Positions 16,215 to 24,229 of a DNA stretch of 64,000 nucleotides are shown in pieces. The stretch lies in the NCBI GenBank assembly GCA_023412665.1, contig JAEZCA010000035.1:124001-188000 (forward strand). Reading direction: 5' to 3'. A model generated the notes under the pieces. It had not been told where the DNA came from. It did not search any database and saw only the letters and a list, made by a program, of their open reading frames with translations. Source of the DNA: Bacillota bacterium (GTDB lineage: Bacteria > Bacillota > Clostridia > Acetivibrionales > DTU013). Positions within the stretch are counted from its first letter, which is position 1; every line of letters begins with the position of its first letter. Position numbers and translations under genes: made by a program.

Positions 16215-17108
16215 ATGAACGCAAAGCACTTTATATGCTATAAAGCTTACAATTCAATAGACCTGAAAAACGCAGCTTCACTGTTCGGCCTCCCGGCTCC
16301 TGAAAGCAGGGACAGGTTTATCATACTTGGAGGCAGACAGCTGTCTGAAGCATATAAGTATGATATGAAGAAAAAAAGGATCCTTATATTCAGCATTGGC
16401 TGCATCGTCTTTGAAGATTTCAATATAGATGAAACAGACAAATTCTTTGAAGCTCTCGGTCAAACCATCGGCGAACCGGATTACAGGATGCTTGCTGTAT
16501 ACAGGGAAAGCCACACGATAACAATAACCGATCAGGACACCGTATACCTATGGAAAGAAAACTCAACGGCATACCCTGTCAAAGATGAGCTTCCGGATAT
16601 CATCGCTATAATTCTGGCTAAATCTGCAGCACTTTCAAAGGAAGAGTCAGATATCGACAAGCTGCTGGATGAAGCGGACAGCCATATATCCGGATACCAG
16701 AAGGGAATCATCAGCAGCGGGACCCGTCGATTTACGTCAACTATGGCACATATAATAAAATTCGAGCAGCAAAGCGCAGCCGGGATAATGATATTCGACA
16801 GGCCAGCAGCCACTGAAGGTAGTATTCAGCTTAGAGAAGCCTATGACAAGCTTTCAGCGTACTATGAGCTTGATGATAGATATGAGGTCCTTGAAAACAA
16901 GGTCTCCGAGCTTCGCAATATCGTACGGACATACTCTACTCTCAGATACAGGAGGCAGGAAAACCGCCTGCTTGTTTTTGAAATATTTCTGCTTATGCTC
17001 TTTCCTTTATTCCGGTTAGCTGAGCACATTATTGGAAATCAAGCTGTAAAAAGCTTTGTCCACATGATTTTCCCACATTTGTTACAGAAACTTAATATTT
17101 TTTATTAG
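16215..17108 (+). CDS. Second RMD1/YagE-family (DUF155) membrane protein
   Basis: 297 residues, a diverged paralogue of the preceding gene. Shared features are ILIFSIGCIVFEDF near 57, LPDIIAIILAKSAAL near 127, a basic TRRFTSTMAHIIKFEQQSA segment and YYELDDRYEVLENKVSELRNIV before the C-terminal membrane segment (LVFEIFLLMLFPLF). Compared with its neighbour the C-terminus is extended by ~25 residues after the membrane segment. GGCGGTG lies upstream of the ATG. Tandem paralogues suggest a heteromeric membrane complex, which is inference. No catalytic motif is visible. Confidence 0.75.
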   Translation: MNAKHFICYKAYNSIDLKNAASLFGLPAPESRDRFIILGGRQLSEAYKYDMKKKRILIFSIGCIVFEDFNIDETDKFFEALGQTIGEPDYRMLAVYRESHTITITDQDTVYLWKENSTAYPVKDELPDIIAIILAKSAALSKEESDIDKLLDEADSHISGYQKGIISSGTRRFTSTMAHIIKFEQQSAAGIMIFDRPAATEGSIQLREAYDKLSAYYELDDRYEVLENKVSELRNIVRTYSTLRYRRQENRLLVFEIFLLMLFPLFRLAEHIIGNQAVKSFVHMIFPHLLQKLNIFY

Positions 17109-17208
17109 CAAATCATGGTACAATATAATTGCCACAGCCAATAATACTAATTTTTCATTTTTGTTCCTCCTTTTAATATAGACTATGGCTAATTTTATCT
17201 GATCTGGT

Positions 17209-17267
17209 AAAGCACTTATTATTATTCGGTATTATTTATAAATATTTACCAAGTGCTTTATTTTTTT
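17209..17267 (+). terminator. Terminator of the DUF155 pair
   Basis: Stem AAAGCACTT/AAGTGCTTT, a 33-base AT-rich loop with minor internal pairing, then TATTTTTTT. Confidence 0.75.
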
Positions 17268-17367
17268 GCCCGTTTTCAAAGTCTGCTGCCGAGCTGCTGA
17301 TCGCATGGCAGAATGTTTCGATATCCATGCTGGTATAAAATACTTTACATACATGCTGTGAAAGGTG

Positions 17368-17396
17368 TTGATAAGAAAAGGCATATTGAGTATAAT
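17368..17396 (+). promoter_or_regulatory. Sigma-A promoter of the SRP RNA
   Basis: TTGATA, 17-base spacer, TATAAT. The predicted start is about 33 bases before the mature SRP RNA, so a precursor would be trimmed. Confidence 0.85.
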
Positions 17397-17436
17397 AGGT
17401 AGGTGACGTTTTTAGTATTACACTTGTTTAAACTTT

Positions 17437-17705
17437 GGCTGTGCTAGACGGGGAGGTAGCGGTGCCCTGAACCTGCAATCCGCTGCAGCAGGGTCGAATT
17501 CCTGTTCGAGGCTCTGCTTTTGTAGGGTCTGTTCCATGCAAGTGGCGATGACGACTGGGTCTTGCGCAACGTAAGTCTGTGAACCCCGCCAGGTCCGGAA
17601 GGAAGCAACGGTAAGCGGATACTTGCGTGTGCCGCAGGGTTGCCTGGTTAGAGCCAACTATATGGGTAACGCTTGTAGAAGCAAGTCGACAACAGGTGCA
17701 CAGCC
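17437..17705 (+). ncRNA. ffs: Signal recognition particle RNA, long Gram-positive form
   Basis: About 269 nt. The ends GGCTGTGC and GCACAGCC pair. The 5' Alu domain reads GCTAGACGGGGAGGTAGCGG, as in the Bacillus scRNA. The conserved S-domain tip GTCAGG-like GCCAGGTCCGGAAGGAAGCA lies at 17588-17607, with the return strand GTGCCGCAGGGTTGCCTGG. It binds Ffh and directs signal-peptide-bearing ribosomes to the membrane. Placement just before dnaX is common in Clostridia and bacilli. Ends are assigned by base pairing and could be off by several bases. Confidence 0.95.
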
Positions 17706-17714
17706 TTCAATTAT

Positions 17715-17742
17715 AAAAAGGTGCGTATATCGCACCTTTTTT
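17715..17742 (+). terminator. Terminator of the SRP RNA
   Basis: Perfect stem AAAAAGGTGCG/CGCACCTTTTTT with a five-base loop TATAT, ending in the T-run. Confidence 0.93.
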
Positions 17743-17800
17743 ATTTATTCAGACAACATTAGCAGACTGCCTTGGCAAAGCACTTAGTGGGGTCTTTTTT

Positions 17801-17828
17801 TTGACTTGCCATTTTGATATACTATGTT
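17801..17828 (+). promoter_or_regulatory. Candidate promoter upstream of repeat copy C and dnaX
   Basis: TTGACT, 16-base spacer, TATGTT. It directly abuts repeat copy C, so a transcript from here would carry the repeat as part of the dnaX leader. Confidence 0.45.
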
Positions 17829-17987
17829 CATAACGCATCTTACCTCTGCGCGTTTCAATGAGGCTGGGAGATATGCTCACTACCTCGTTATAACACTTCG
17901 GTTCAAAGAAAATTTTTCGTTTGTAGAAAAATTTTCTTTCCTCAGCAGTGTTTCAACGAGGCGGGGGATATTATTCGCCGAGTTATA
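17829..17987 (+). repeat. Modular palindromic interspersed repeat, copy C (two short units joined)
   Basis: Two minimal units share their junction. 17829-17892 runs from CATAACGCATC through GTTTCAATGAGGCTGGGAGA to CTCGTTATA. 17889-17987 runs from TATAACACTTCGG through the AAAATTTTTCG/AAAAATTTTC hairpin and GTTTCAACGAGGCGGGGGAT to GAGTTATA. The inner GCCC/GGGC and TTCGAT hairpins of copies A, B and D are absent. It ends 28 bases before the dnaX ATG. Confidence 0.82.
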
Positions 17988-18015
17988 AATACGGATCAAA
18001 AGAAAGGCTGTTGAT

Positions 18016-19782
18016 ATGTCTTACGTTGCTTTATACAGAGAATGGAGGCCAACAAGCTTCAAGGATGTGGTCGAGCAGGAGCATGTGGTAAAAGCCCTCC
18101 GCTACAGCGTCAGTACGGGCAGGATCGCCCATGCCTATCTTTTCTGTGGCACAAGGGGCACCGGCAAAACGACTATGGCACATATATTATCCAGAGCCGT
18201 CAACTGTCTGGATCCGCATGACGGCGAGCCCTGCAACCAGTGCGAGATCTGCCGCGAGATACTCTCGGGCAGCAGCGTCGATGTGCTGGAAATAGACGCA
18301 GCCTCAAACAATAGCGTTGACAACGTCCGCTCCATAAGGGACGAGGTCATATATGCGCCGACAAAAGCAAAACGCAAGGTCTATATCATAGACGAAGTCC
18401 ATATGCTGTCCACAGGAGCCTTCAACGCGCTGCTTAAAACGCTGGAGGAGCCTCCTGAGCATGTCATTTTCATACTTGCGACAACTGAACCTCACAAGCT
18501 GCCAGCCACTATTCTTTCCCGCTGTCAGCGATTTGATTTCAGACGGATATCCCAGGACAGCATTGTGGGACATATTAATAAAATAGCATCATCAGACAGC
18601 GTCACACTTGACAATGATGCAGCCAGGCTCATAGCCAGGATGTCTGACGGTGCCATGAGGGATGCCATAAGCCTGCTGGACCAGTGTATGTCACTGGGCC
18701 GTGAAAGCATCAGCTATGATGATGTACTGTCTGTCGTGGGCATAGTGAATGATGAATTTATGACAGGCTTCATTGGCGATATGCTTGATAAAAATGTTGT
18801 AAAGCTGCTGCAGAACATCAGCAGTCTGGTCTCAGACGGACGCGATGCGGCGCATTTCGTTTCAGATCTGGTCATGTATTTCAGAAACCTTATGATCTGC
18901 AAATCCACCGGCGGAAAGTGCGATGAGCTGATAGAGGTTCCGTCTGCTGTTCTATCTATAATGAAGAAACAGGCACAAGCCATATCTCTCGATGAAATAA
19001 TGCGTTATATCAAAGAGCTGTCTGTATTGGAAAACAGCCTTAAGTATGCCATAAATCCAAGAGTACTGCTGGAGGTCACTCTGATAAAGGTTTGCGGAAG
19101 CAACAGCAGTAATGGAGGCAGCAGCGTCGACGCCAATGGCGGCGGAAGCATAAGTGCGGATCTTGAAGCAAGGCTGGCCGCAATCGAAAGAAGGCTCGAT
19201 AGCGGTGATTTCCCCACAGCAGCACAGACTGCAGGACGTCAACCGGCAATAGCTCATGATTATGGTGACATTCCTCGACCCGAACTGTCGGAACCACCGG
19301 TGCATTACGGCGGAAATACCAGCACAGCGCGGCAGACTGCTGAGAGTAGTGCAAATACGGCAAACAGCGACGAAAAAGTAGTGGCTGCGCAAAAAACACC
19401 AGGACCTGTGACATCGGCACAAGAGGCTGTTGAATACGATAAATGGCCGGCTGTTATGAAACACCTCAAAAGTCTCGGCAAGATGGCCATATACACCATA
19501 CTGCTCAATATCAAGGCTGTCCTGATCGATGGCACCACGATCGGTCTTGTTTCCTCGGATGCCGCAATCAGAACTTTGGTAACAAAGATAGAGCATATAA
19601 AAATCATCGAAGAGGCAGTTGAAAAAGTAACAGGCCGTGAAATGAAAATAAAGTGTATAGATGAAGATGTACTGAAGAAGGCAGTCCCGGCAGAAAAACC
19701 CCAGGAAAGCAGTGATATGCTCAAACGGGCCCGCCTCATAGCGGAAAAGGCAGGCCTTCCCCTTGAAATAATCGATGAATAA
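18016..19782 (+). CDS. dnaX: DNA polymerase III subunits gamma/tau
   Basis: 588 residues. The AAA+ clamp-loader module has a P-loop GTRGTGKTT near residue 45, zinc-binding cysteines CLDPHDGEPCNQCEIC near 65-80, IDEVHMLS as Walker B near 127, and the sensor TTEPHKLPATILSRCQRFDF near 160. A glycine/serine/asparagine-rich linker (~360-380) and a variable tau-like C-terminus follow. It loads the sliding clamp at the replication fork. The ribosome site AAAGG is weak and lies just after repeat copy C. The order dnaX-ybaB-recR is the usual one. No slippery heptamer was seen, so a programmed-frameshift gamma form is unlikely. Confidence 0.96.
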   Translation: MSYVALYREWRPTSFKDVVEQEHVVKALRYSVSTGRIAHAYLFCGTRGTGKTTMAHILSRAVNCLDPHDGEPCNQCEICREILSGSSVDVLEIDAASNNSVDNVRSIRDEVIYAPTKAKRKVYIIDEVHMLSTGAFNALLKTLEEPPEHVIFILATTEPHKLPATILSRCQRFDFRRISQDSIVGHINKIASSDSVTLDNDAARLIARMSDGAMRDAISLLDQCMSLGRESISYDDVLSVVGIVNDEFMTGFIGDMLDKNVVKLLQNISSLVSDGRDAAHFVSDLVMYFRNLMICKSTGGKCDELIEVPSAVLSIMKKQAQAISLDEIMRYIKELSVLENSLKYAINPRVLLEVTLIKVCGSNSSNGGSSVDANGGGSISADLEARLAAIERRLDSGDFPTAAQTAGRQPAIAHDYGDIPRPELSEPPVHYGGNTSTARQTAESSANTANSDEKVVAAQKTPGPVTSAQEAVEYDKWPAVMKHLKSLGKMAIYTILLNIKAVLIDGTTIGLVSSDAAIRTLVTKIEHIKIIEEAVEKVTGREMKIKCIDEDVLKKAVPAEKPQESSDMLKRARLIAEKAGLPLEIIDE

Positions 19783-19903
19783 GCGTCTGCAGACAGCCGG
19801 GCTCCTGACAGAAATATTTGAATCGATGGATCGATGACCCTTGAATGACTCAAACAAGTTTTATATAATTAGAAAAGATATCAATGACTACGGAGGTGCC
19901 ATT

Positions 19904-20251
19904 ATGGCAAAAGGCGGATTTCCGGGCGGCTTTGGCGGCGGAAACATGAACAATCTCATGAAACAGGCTCAGAAAATGCAAAAGGATATGGAAAAAATGC
20001 AGGCTGAGCTTCAGGAAAAAGAAGTTGAGGCAACTGCCGGAGGCGGTGCAATAAAAGTCATCGCCACAGGCAAGAAGGAAATAAAGGAAATAACCATAAG
20101 CCGTGACGTCGTTGACCCTGATGATGTCGAAATGCTGCAGGACCTGATATTGGCCGCTGTAAACGAAGCTATCCGTATGGCTGATGAAATGGTCAATAGC
20201 CAGATGTCCAAAATAACAGGCGGCATGGGCGGACTCGGCGGGCTGTTCTGA
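19904..20251 (+). CDS. YbaB/EbfC nucleoid-associated protein
   Basis: 115 residues. A glycine-rich N-terminus (GGFPGGFGGGNMNNLMKQAQ) leads into the YbaB core with MQKDMEKMQAELQEKEVEAT and GGGAIKVIATGKKEIKEITI, ending in a glycine/methionine tail. The family forms dimers that bind DNA and compact the nucleoid. Start at 19904, with CGGAGG 7 bases upstream. One base separates its stop region from the recR ATG, so translation is coupled. It sits 121 bases after dnaX, within the same operon. Confidence 0.95.
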   Translation: MAKGGFPGGFGGGNMNNLMKQAQKMQKDMEKMQAELQEKEVEATAGGGAIKVIATGKKEIKEITISRDVVDPDDVEMLQDLILAAVNEAIRMADEMVNSQMSKITGGMGGLGGLF

Positions 20252-20252
20252 T

Positions 20253-20855
20253 ATGAGCTATTTTTACGCACCGCCGGTTGCAAGACTTATCGAAGAATTT
20301 GAAAAGCTTCCGGGCATTGGTCATAAGACCGCCCAGAGGCTTGCATTTCATGTACTCAATTTACCTGCTGAAAAATCAGAAGCTCTAGCTAACGCAATTA
20401 AAGAAGCAAAACTCAAAACACGTTACTGTTCCATATGCAGTAATCTTACCGAATCAGATCCGTGTAATATATGCAGCAGCACAAAGCGGGACCATGGCCT
20501 TATCTGTATTGTCGAAGATCCCAGAGATGTGGTCGCCATGGAAAGGATACGTGAATTCAACGGCATATACCATGTTCTGCACGGAGTCATCTCCCCTATG
20601 GAGGGCATAGGCCCGGAAGACATAAAAATAAAAGAACTCCTTCAGAGGATACGTGAGGGTGATATACGTGAAGTCATACTTGCGACTGATCCCGATGTTG
20701 AAGGCGAAGCCACAGCCATGTACATATCCAAGCTCCTGAAGCCTGTCGGCATCAGGACTACAAGAATTGCTCACGGTATCCCGGTCGGCGGCGACCTGGA
20801 GTATGCGGATGAAGTCACCCTGGCCAAAGCGCTGGAAGGTCGAAGGGAAATATGA
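20253..20855 (+). CDS. recR: Recombination mediator protein RecR
   Basis: 200 residues, the normal family length. A helix-hairpin-helix is at ~15-45 (KLPGIGHKTAQRLAFH), a C4 zinc finger at ~58-73 (CSICSNLTESDPCNIC), and a Toprim domain begins LICIVEDPRDVVAME and includes LATDPDVEGEATAMYI. With RecO it loads RecA at single-stranded gaps. It is translated by coupling from ybaB; no separate ribosome site stands out. A weak hairpin (20926-20955) follows. Confidence 0.97.
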   Translation: MSYFYAPPVARLIEEFEKLPGIGHKTAQRLAFHVLNLPAEKSEALANAIKEAKLKTRYCSICSNLTESDPCNICSSTKRDHGLICIVEDPRDVVAMERIREFNGIYHVLHGVISPMEGIGPEDIKIKELLQRIREGDIREVILATDPDVEGEATAMYISKLLKPVGIRTTRIAHGIPVGGDLEYADEVTLAKALEGRREI

Positions 20856-20921
20856 GAATCACCTGACATGACATGTCCCGATACTGTAAATGAATAAGAT
20901 ACTCCCCGTATAAGGCTGTTT

Positions 20922-20960
20922 TGCATAATCGCATGACAGCTTTTCTACTTTCTTTTCCTC
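20922..20960 (+). terminator. Probable terminator after recR
   Basis: GCTGT/ACAGC outer pairs with an inner TGC/GCA stem, followed by TTTTCTACTTTCTTTT. The stem is short, so confidence is modest. The remaining stretch to 21100 is AT-rich with no gene. Confidence 0.5.
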
Positions 20961-21102
20961 TTCCCATCTATTGAAAATAAAACCAGATCAAAAAAAACAA
21001 AAAATCTACAAGACATATATTACACCCTTGCGTATATTTAATTAAGACATTAAAAATATTAATATTTTAATTAATAATTTTAATATTTTTATAAAATGTA
21101 TA

Positions 21103-21136
21103 TTGACAAGTAAATATAACAATAATAGTATATATT
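21103..21136 (+). promoter_or_regulatory. Candidate promoter of the DUF2089 operon
   Basis: TTGACA at 21103-21108, with -10 candidates TAGTAT (17-base spacing) or TATATT (22-base spacing). It lies in a very AT-rich stretch. Confidence 0.5.
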
Positions 21137-21143
21137 ATGAGAG

Positions 21144-21179
21144 ATTAAAATAATTGATATGGACATTAATTATTTTAAT
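21144..21179 (+). promoter_or_regulatory. Perfect inverted repeat, possible operator of the DUF2089 operon
   Basis: 12-bp arms ATTAAAATAATT/AATTATTTTAAT separated by 12 bases, between the candidate promoter and the DUF2089 ribosome site. A second AT-rich dyad (AAAAATATTAA/TTAATATTTTT) lies around 21050-21092. Such dyads suit a dimeric DNA-binding protein, perhaps the DUF2089 product itself. Confidence 0.5.
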
Positions 21180-21217
21180 ATAAAGCATAATATTACTTTG
21201 ATATAAAGGAGTCCATT

Positions 21218-21592
21218 ATGGCAAGAGAAGCATTGGGAAAATGTCCAGTATGCGGACAGAACACTGAAGTCACCACAATATACTGTGACAGCTGTGAGAC
21301 CAGGATCGAAGGGCATTTTACACTTTGCAGGTTTTGCAGGCTGACCGAAGAACAGAAATCGTTCATTGAGACATTCATTAAATGCAGAGGAAATATCAAG
21401 GAGGTGGAAAGGGAACTTGGCATATCATACCCCACAGTAAAAAGCAGGCTCGAAGATGCCGCAAATGCTCTTGGCTACGCAAGCGCACAGGGCTATGGCA
21501 ATCCGGAGAGCGAGAAAAGACTCGAGATACTTGACAAATTGGAAAACGGCGCGATTTCAGTAGCGGAAGCATTGGATCTGCTGAAATCCTAG
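21218..21592 (+). CDS. DUF2089 zinc-ribbon/helix-turn-helix protein
   Basis: 124 residues. The N-terminal zinc ribbon is CPVCGQN then CDSC (residues ~8-28), with a second pair LCRFCRL near 40. The middle GNIKEVERELGISYPTVKSRL is a sigma-like helix-turn-helix. The C-terminus RLEILDKLENGAISVAEALD is a short helical hairpin. DUF2089 proteins are putative small regulators usually found with a DUF4097 partner, as here. Ribosome site AAAGGAG is 7 bases before the ATG. Autoregulation through the dyad at 21144 is inference. Confidence 0.85.
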   Translation: MAREALGKCPVCGQNTEVTTIYCDSCETRIEGHFTLCRFCRLTEEQKSFIETFIKCRGNIKEVERELGISYPTVKSRLEDAANALGYASAQGYGNPESEKRLEILDKLENGAISVAEALDLLKS

Positions 21593-21632
21593 ATCGAAAT
21601 CATAAAATATAATTTATTGGGAGGATTTTAAA

Positions 21633-22847
21633 ATGTCAATCAGCGAAGAAAGAATGATGATACTCAAGATGCTGCAGGAAGGCAGGATCAACAGCGACGA
21701 AGCAGCAAAGCTTCTCGAGGCCCTCGAAGCAAAGCAGGGTCCCCAGAATGCAGGCTTCAAAGGCTTCAATATCCCGAAGCCCCCGCCGCACAACTATTAC
21801 GATGAAGTGACCAGAGTCAGGGAAAGGATCAATGATTGGAGAAAAGACCTTTCAAAAAATTACAACCAGAATGACTTTGACAAAATGGTCGACGAATTCA
21901 GCGCAAAGGCGGAGAAGTTCGGAAAGAACGTCGCCACAGCAGCCTTCGGTGTTGCCGACAAGGTAGTGGATTTTGTGGGAAGTATCGTTGACACAGGCGC
22001 TTTCAATATCTTCGGCAGCTGCGTAACTGTCGAAAAGGATTTTGAAGCTGCAGCAGCAGAGGGAATGAACCTTCAGCTTCAGGCGACAAACGGTCAGATC
22101 ACTATCAAAAAGCACCAGGAAGACAGAATACTTATTAAGGCAAAGATCCGCACACCGCAAGCTAACGCCGAGAGCGCAATAGTCTTCTCAAATGACAACG
22201 GAACTGTTGCAGTCAAGCTCGCAAAGCCTGATACTTACAATCTCAGCGTTGCATATGAAGTGCTCGTACCGGTAGTGAAGTTCAACCAGATAGTTCTTGA
22301 AACAAAGAACAGCAAAATATACGTTGAGGATACTCTTTCCGAGGAGTTTGTCAGCGCAACAAGAAATGCAGCCATCGACCTGACAGGCGTCAACAGCAGC
22401 AAGATAGCTGTTGAGACAAAGAATGCCAAGGTTGCTGTCAATTATATGATCGGCAAGGATATCAGCATCGGCACAACAAACTCGGTGATAGACATCAAGA
22501 ATCTCAAGGCAGAGAAGCTCACAGCCGGTACCATGAACGGAAAGATCCTTCTCGACAATATTCAGGGCTATGATGACACAAGTGCAGTCGAACTCAACCT
22601 CAAGACCGGGAACGCTGATATCAAGGTAAACATGAACGATACCGAGGATAAGGGCTACAAGGTCAAGGCACAGACCTCCAACGGAGGCATCAACCTGCTG
22701 ATACCCAGCCTTCTGTACCGCAGCGCTCCAAGATACGAGGGCATGAACAGGCAGGCTGAGGCCGAGACCGACAACTACGCATCAGCAGCCCAGAAGGTCA
22801 ATATAAACGCAGAGACCACAAACGGTTATATCGAAGTGATCAAATAA
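21633..22847 (+). CDS. DUF4097-family beta-helix-like protein
   Basis: 404 residues. Residues 1-30 (RMMILKMLQEGRINSDEAAK) repeat the helical hairpin found at the end of the upstream DUF2089 protein. After a linker and a helical stretch, ~140-404 are short beta repeats with NxKI/TxNG turns (ETKNSKIYVEDT, ETKNAKVAVNYM, TTNSVIDIKNL, TMNGKILLDNI, ETTNGYIEVIK), the DUF4097 adhesin-like fold seen in YvlB/LiaG-type proteins. No signal peptide or membrane helix is present, so it appears intracellular. GGGAGG 8 bases before the ATG. Probably an envelope-stress partner of the DUF2089 regulator, by context. Confidence 0.82.
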   Translation: MSISEERMMILKMLQEGRINSDEAAKLLEALEAKQGPQNAGFKGFNIPKPPPHNYYDEVTRVRERINDWRKDLSKNYNQNDFDKMVDEFSAKAEKFGKNVATAAFGVADKVVDFVGSIVDTGAFNIFGSCVTVEKDFEAAAAEGMNLQLQATNGQITIKKHQEDRILIKAKIRTPQANAESAIVFSNDNGTVAVKLAKPDTYNLSVAYEVLVPVVKFNQIVLETKNSKIYVEDTLSEEFVSATRNAAIDLTGVNSSKIAVETKNAKVAVNYMIGKDISIGTTNSVIDIKNLKAEKLTAGTMNGKILLDNIQGYDDTSAVELNLKTGNADIKVNMNDTEDKGYKVKAQTSNGGINLLIPSLLYRSAPRYEGMNRQAEAETDNYASAAQKVNINAETTNGYIEVIK

Positions 22848-22903
22848 TATTATTGGAATACATCCCCTCCATAAAGGTTGTTTGATCACATAACATATAC
22901 TTC

Positions 22904-22948
22904 AAAAAACAGGCTGAAGCAGTTAAAACTGCTTTGGCCTGTTTTTTT
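22904..22948 (+). terminator. Strong terminator after the DUF4097 gene
   Basis: Stem AAACAGGCtgAAGCAGTT against AACTGCTTtgGCCTGTTTTTTT. Confidence 0.93.
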
Positions 22949-22976
22949 GGCCACCCTAGATTATGCTTTTGATGTA

Positions 22977-22985
22977 TGCTATAAT
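22977..22985 (+). promoter_or_regulatory. Extended -10 promoter of the prfA operon
   Basis: TGCTATAAT (TGn extension plus a perfect -10) with no good -35. It lies 34 bases before the prfA ATG, just after the terminator. Confidence 0.7.
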
Positions 22986-23018
22986 TAAACACCGATAATT
23001 CTAGTAATGAGGTGCTAT

Positions 23019-24098
23019 ATGTTTGATAAACTCGAAGCCGCGGACAACAGGTATGAGGAAGTCAGCCTCAGACTCAGCGATCCACAGGTGATCGCCGATC
23101 AGGACGAGTACCGCAGGCTTATGAAGGAATATTCCGAGCTCGAAGAGATTGTAGCTAAATATCGTGAATATAAAAATGTAAAATCAGATGCAGCCGAGGC
23201 CAGAGAATTGCTTGAAGGCACTCTGGACAAGGACTTCCGCGAGCTGGTTCAGCTGGAGTTCGACGAAGCAAGGGAAAAGCTTGAAGTGATAGAAAACGAG
23301 CTGAAGATACTGCTAATGCCAAAGGACCCCAACGACAACAGAAGCGTTATCGTTGAAATCAGAGGCGGTGCAGGCGGAGAAGAAGCCGCTCTGTTTGCCG
23401 GCGACCTATTCAGGATGTATACACGCTATGGCGAAAGACATCGCTGGAAATCTGAGATACTCGATATCAATGAAACAGAAATAGGCGGTATCAAGGAAGT
23501 TGTGTTTTCCATAGAAGCACGTGGTGCGTATAGCAGATTAAAATACGAGAGCGGCGTGCACCGGGTCCAGCGTGTACCCTCCACAGAGTCCAGCGGCAGG
23601 ATCCACACTTCCACTGTCACAGTGGCTGTCCTCCCGGAGGTGGACGAAGTTGATGTGGATATAAACCCAAATGATCTGCAAATAGACACATACCGTGCGT
23701 CAGGCGCAGGAGGCCAGCATATTAATAAAACTGACTCCGCCATCAGGTTGACCCATATGCCAACAGGTATTGTAGTAACCTGTCAGGACCAGCGTTCGCA
23801 GCACAAAAACAAGGACAAGGCCATGAAGATACTGCGATCCAAGCTATATGAAATGGCTCAGCAGCAGCAGTCCTCCGAAATAGCTGCGGCACGAAAGAGC
23901 CAGGTCGGCACAGGAGACAGAAGCGAGCGCATCCGAACCTACAATTTTCCGCAGGGCAGAGTCTCTGACCACAGGATAGGCCTTACGCTTTACAAGATAG
24001 AAGAGATAATGGACGGAGACCTTGATGATATCCTGGATGCGCTGATCACGGCAGACCAGTCGGAAAGACTGGGCAGTGCGGCTTATGACGAGGATTGA
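23019..24098 (+). CDS. prfA: Peptide chain release factor 1
   Basis: 359 residues. The stop-codon recognition tripeptide PST in RVPSTESSGRIHTST corresponds to the P-x-T of RF1 (RF2 has SPF). The catalytic GGQ is in ASGAGGQHINKTDSA, followed by MPTGIVVTCQDQRSQHKNK. It reads UAA/UAG and triggers peptide release. Start at 23019 because GAGGTG precedes the ATG by 7 bases; an upstream in-frame codon has none. It opens the long housekeeping run that ends with wecB. Confidence 0.97.
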   Translation: MFDKLEAADNRYEEVSLRLSDPQVIADQDEYRRLMKEYSELEEIVAKYREYKNVKSDAAEARELLEGTLDKDFRELVQLEFDEAREKLEVIENELKILLMPKDPNDNRSVIVEIRGGAGGEEAALFAGDLFRMYTRYGERHRWKSEILDINETEIGGIKEVVFSIEARGAYSRLKYESGVHRVQRVPSTESSGRIHTSTVTVAVLPEVDEVDVDINPNDLQIDTYRASGAGGQHINKTDSAIRLTHMPTGIVVTCQDQRSQHKNKDKAMKILRSKLYEMAQQQQSSEIAAARKSQVGTGDRSERIRTYNFPQGRVSDHRIGLTLYKIEEIMDGDLDDILDALITADQSERLGSAAYDED

Positions 24099-24179
24099 GG
24101 TAATAGCTCTCCGTCCGGCGACCCGGCAGGATCAGGAGCTGCCGTAATCCCGGAAAAATAATAATCAAAGCCTTCCCTG

Positions 24180-24211
24180 AATATACATGTTAGTGTTTTA
24201 GAATGTATATT
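24180..24211 (+). promoter_or_regulatory. Inverted repeat before the ZIP transporter gene
   Basis: 9-bp arms AATATACAT/ATGTATATT, 14 bases apart, ending 19 bases before the ATG at 24230. Position and symmetry suit an operator for a metal-responsive repressor. Confidence 0.45.
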
Positions 24212-24229
24212 TGGCACATGGAGGGCTTT

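Noticed and set aside
19370..19400. Programmed frameshift site in dnaX
   Set aside because: A run of six A occurs but no A-AAA-AAG heptamer with a downstream stem and nearby stop could be made out.
18952..19857. Long antisense frame over the 3' half of dnaX
   Set aside because: dnaX is well supported on the other strand; the antisense protein is low complexity with no motif.
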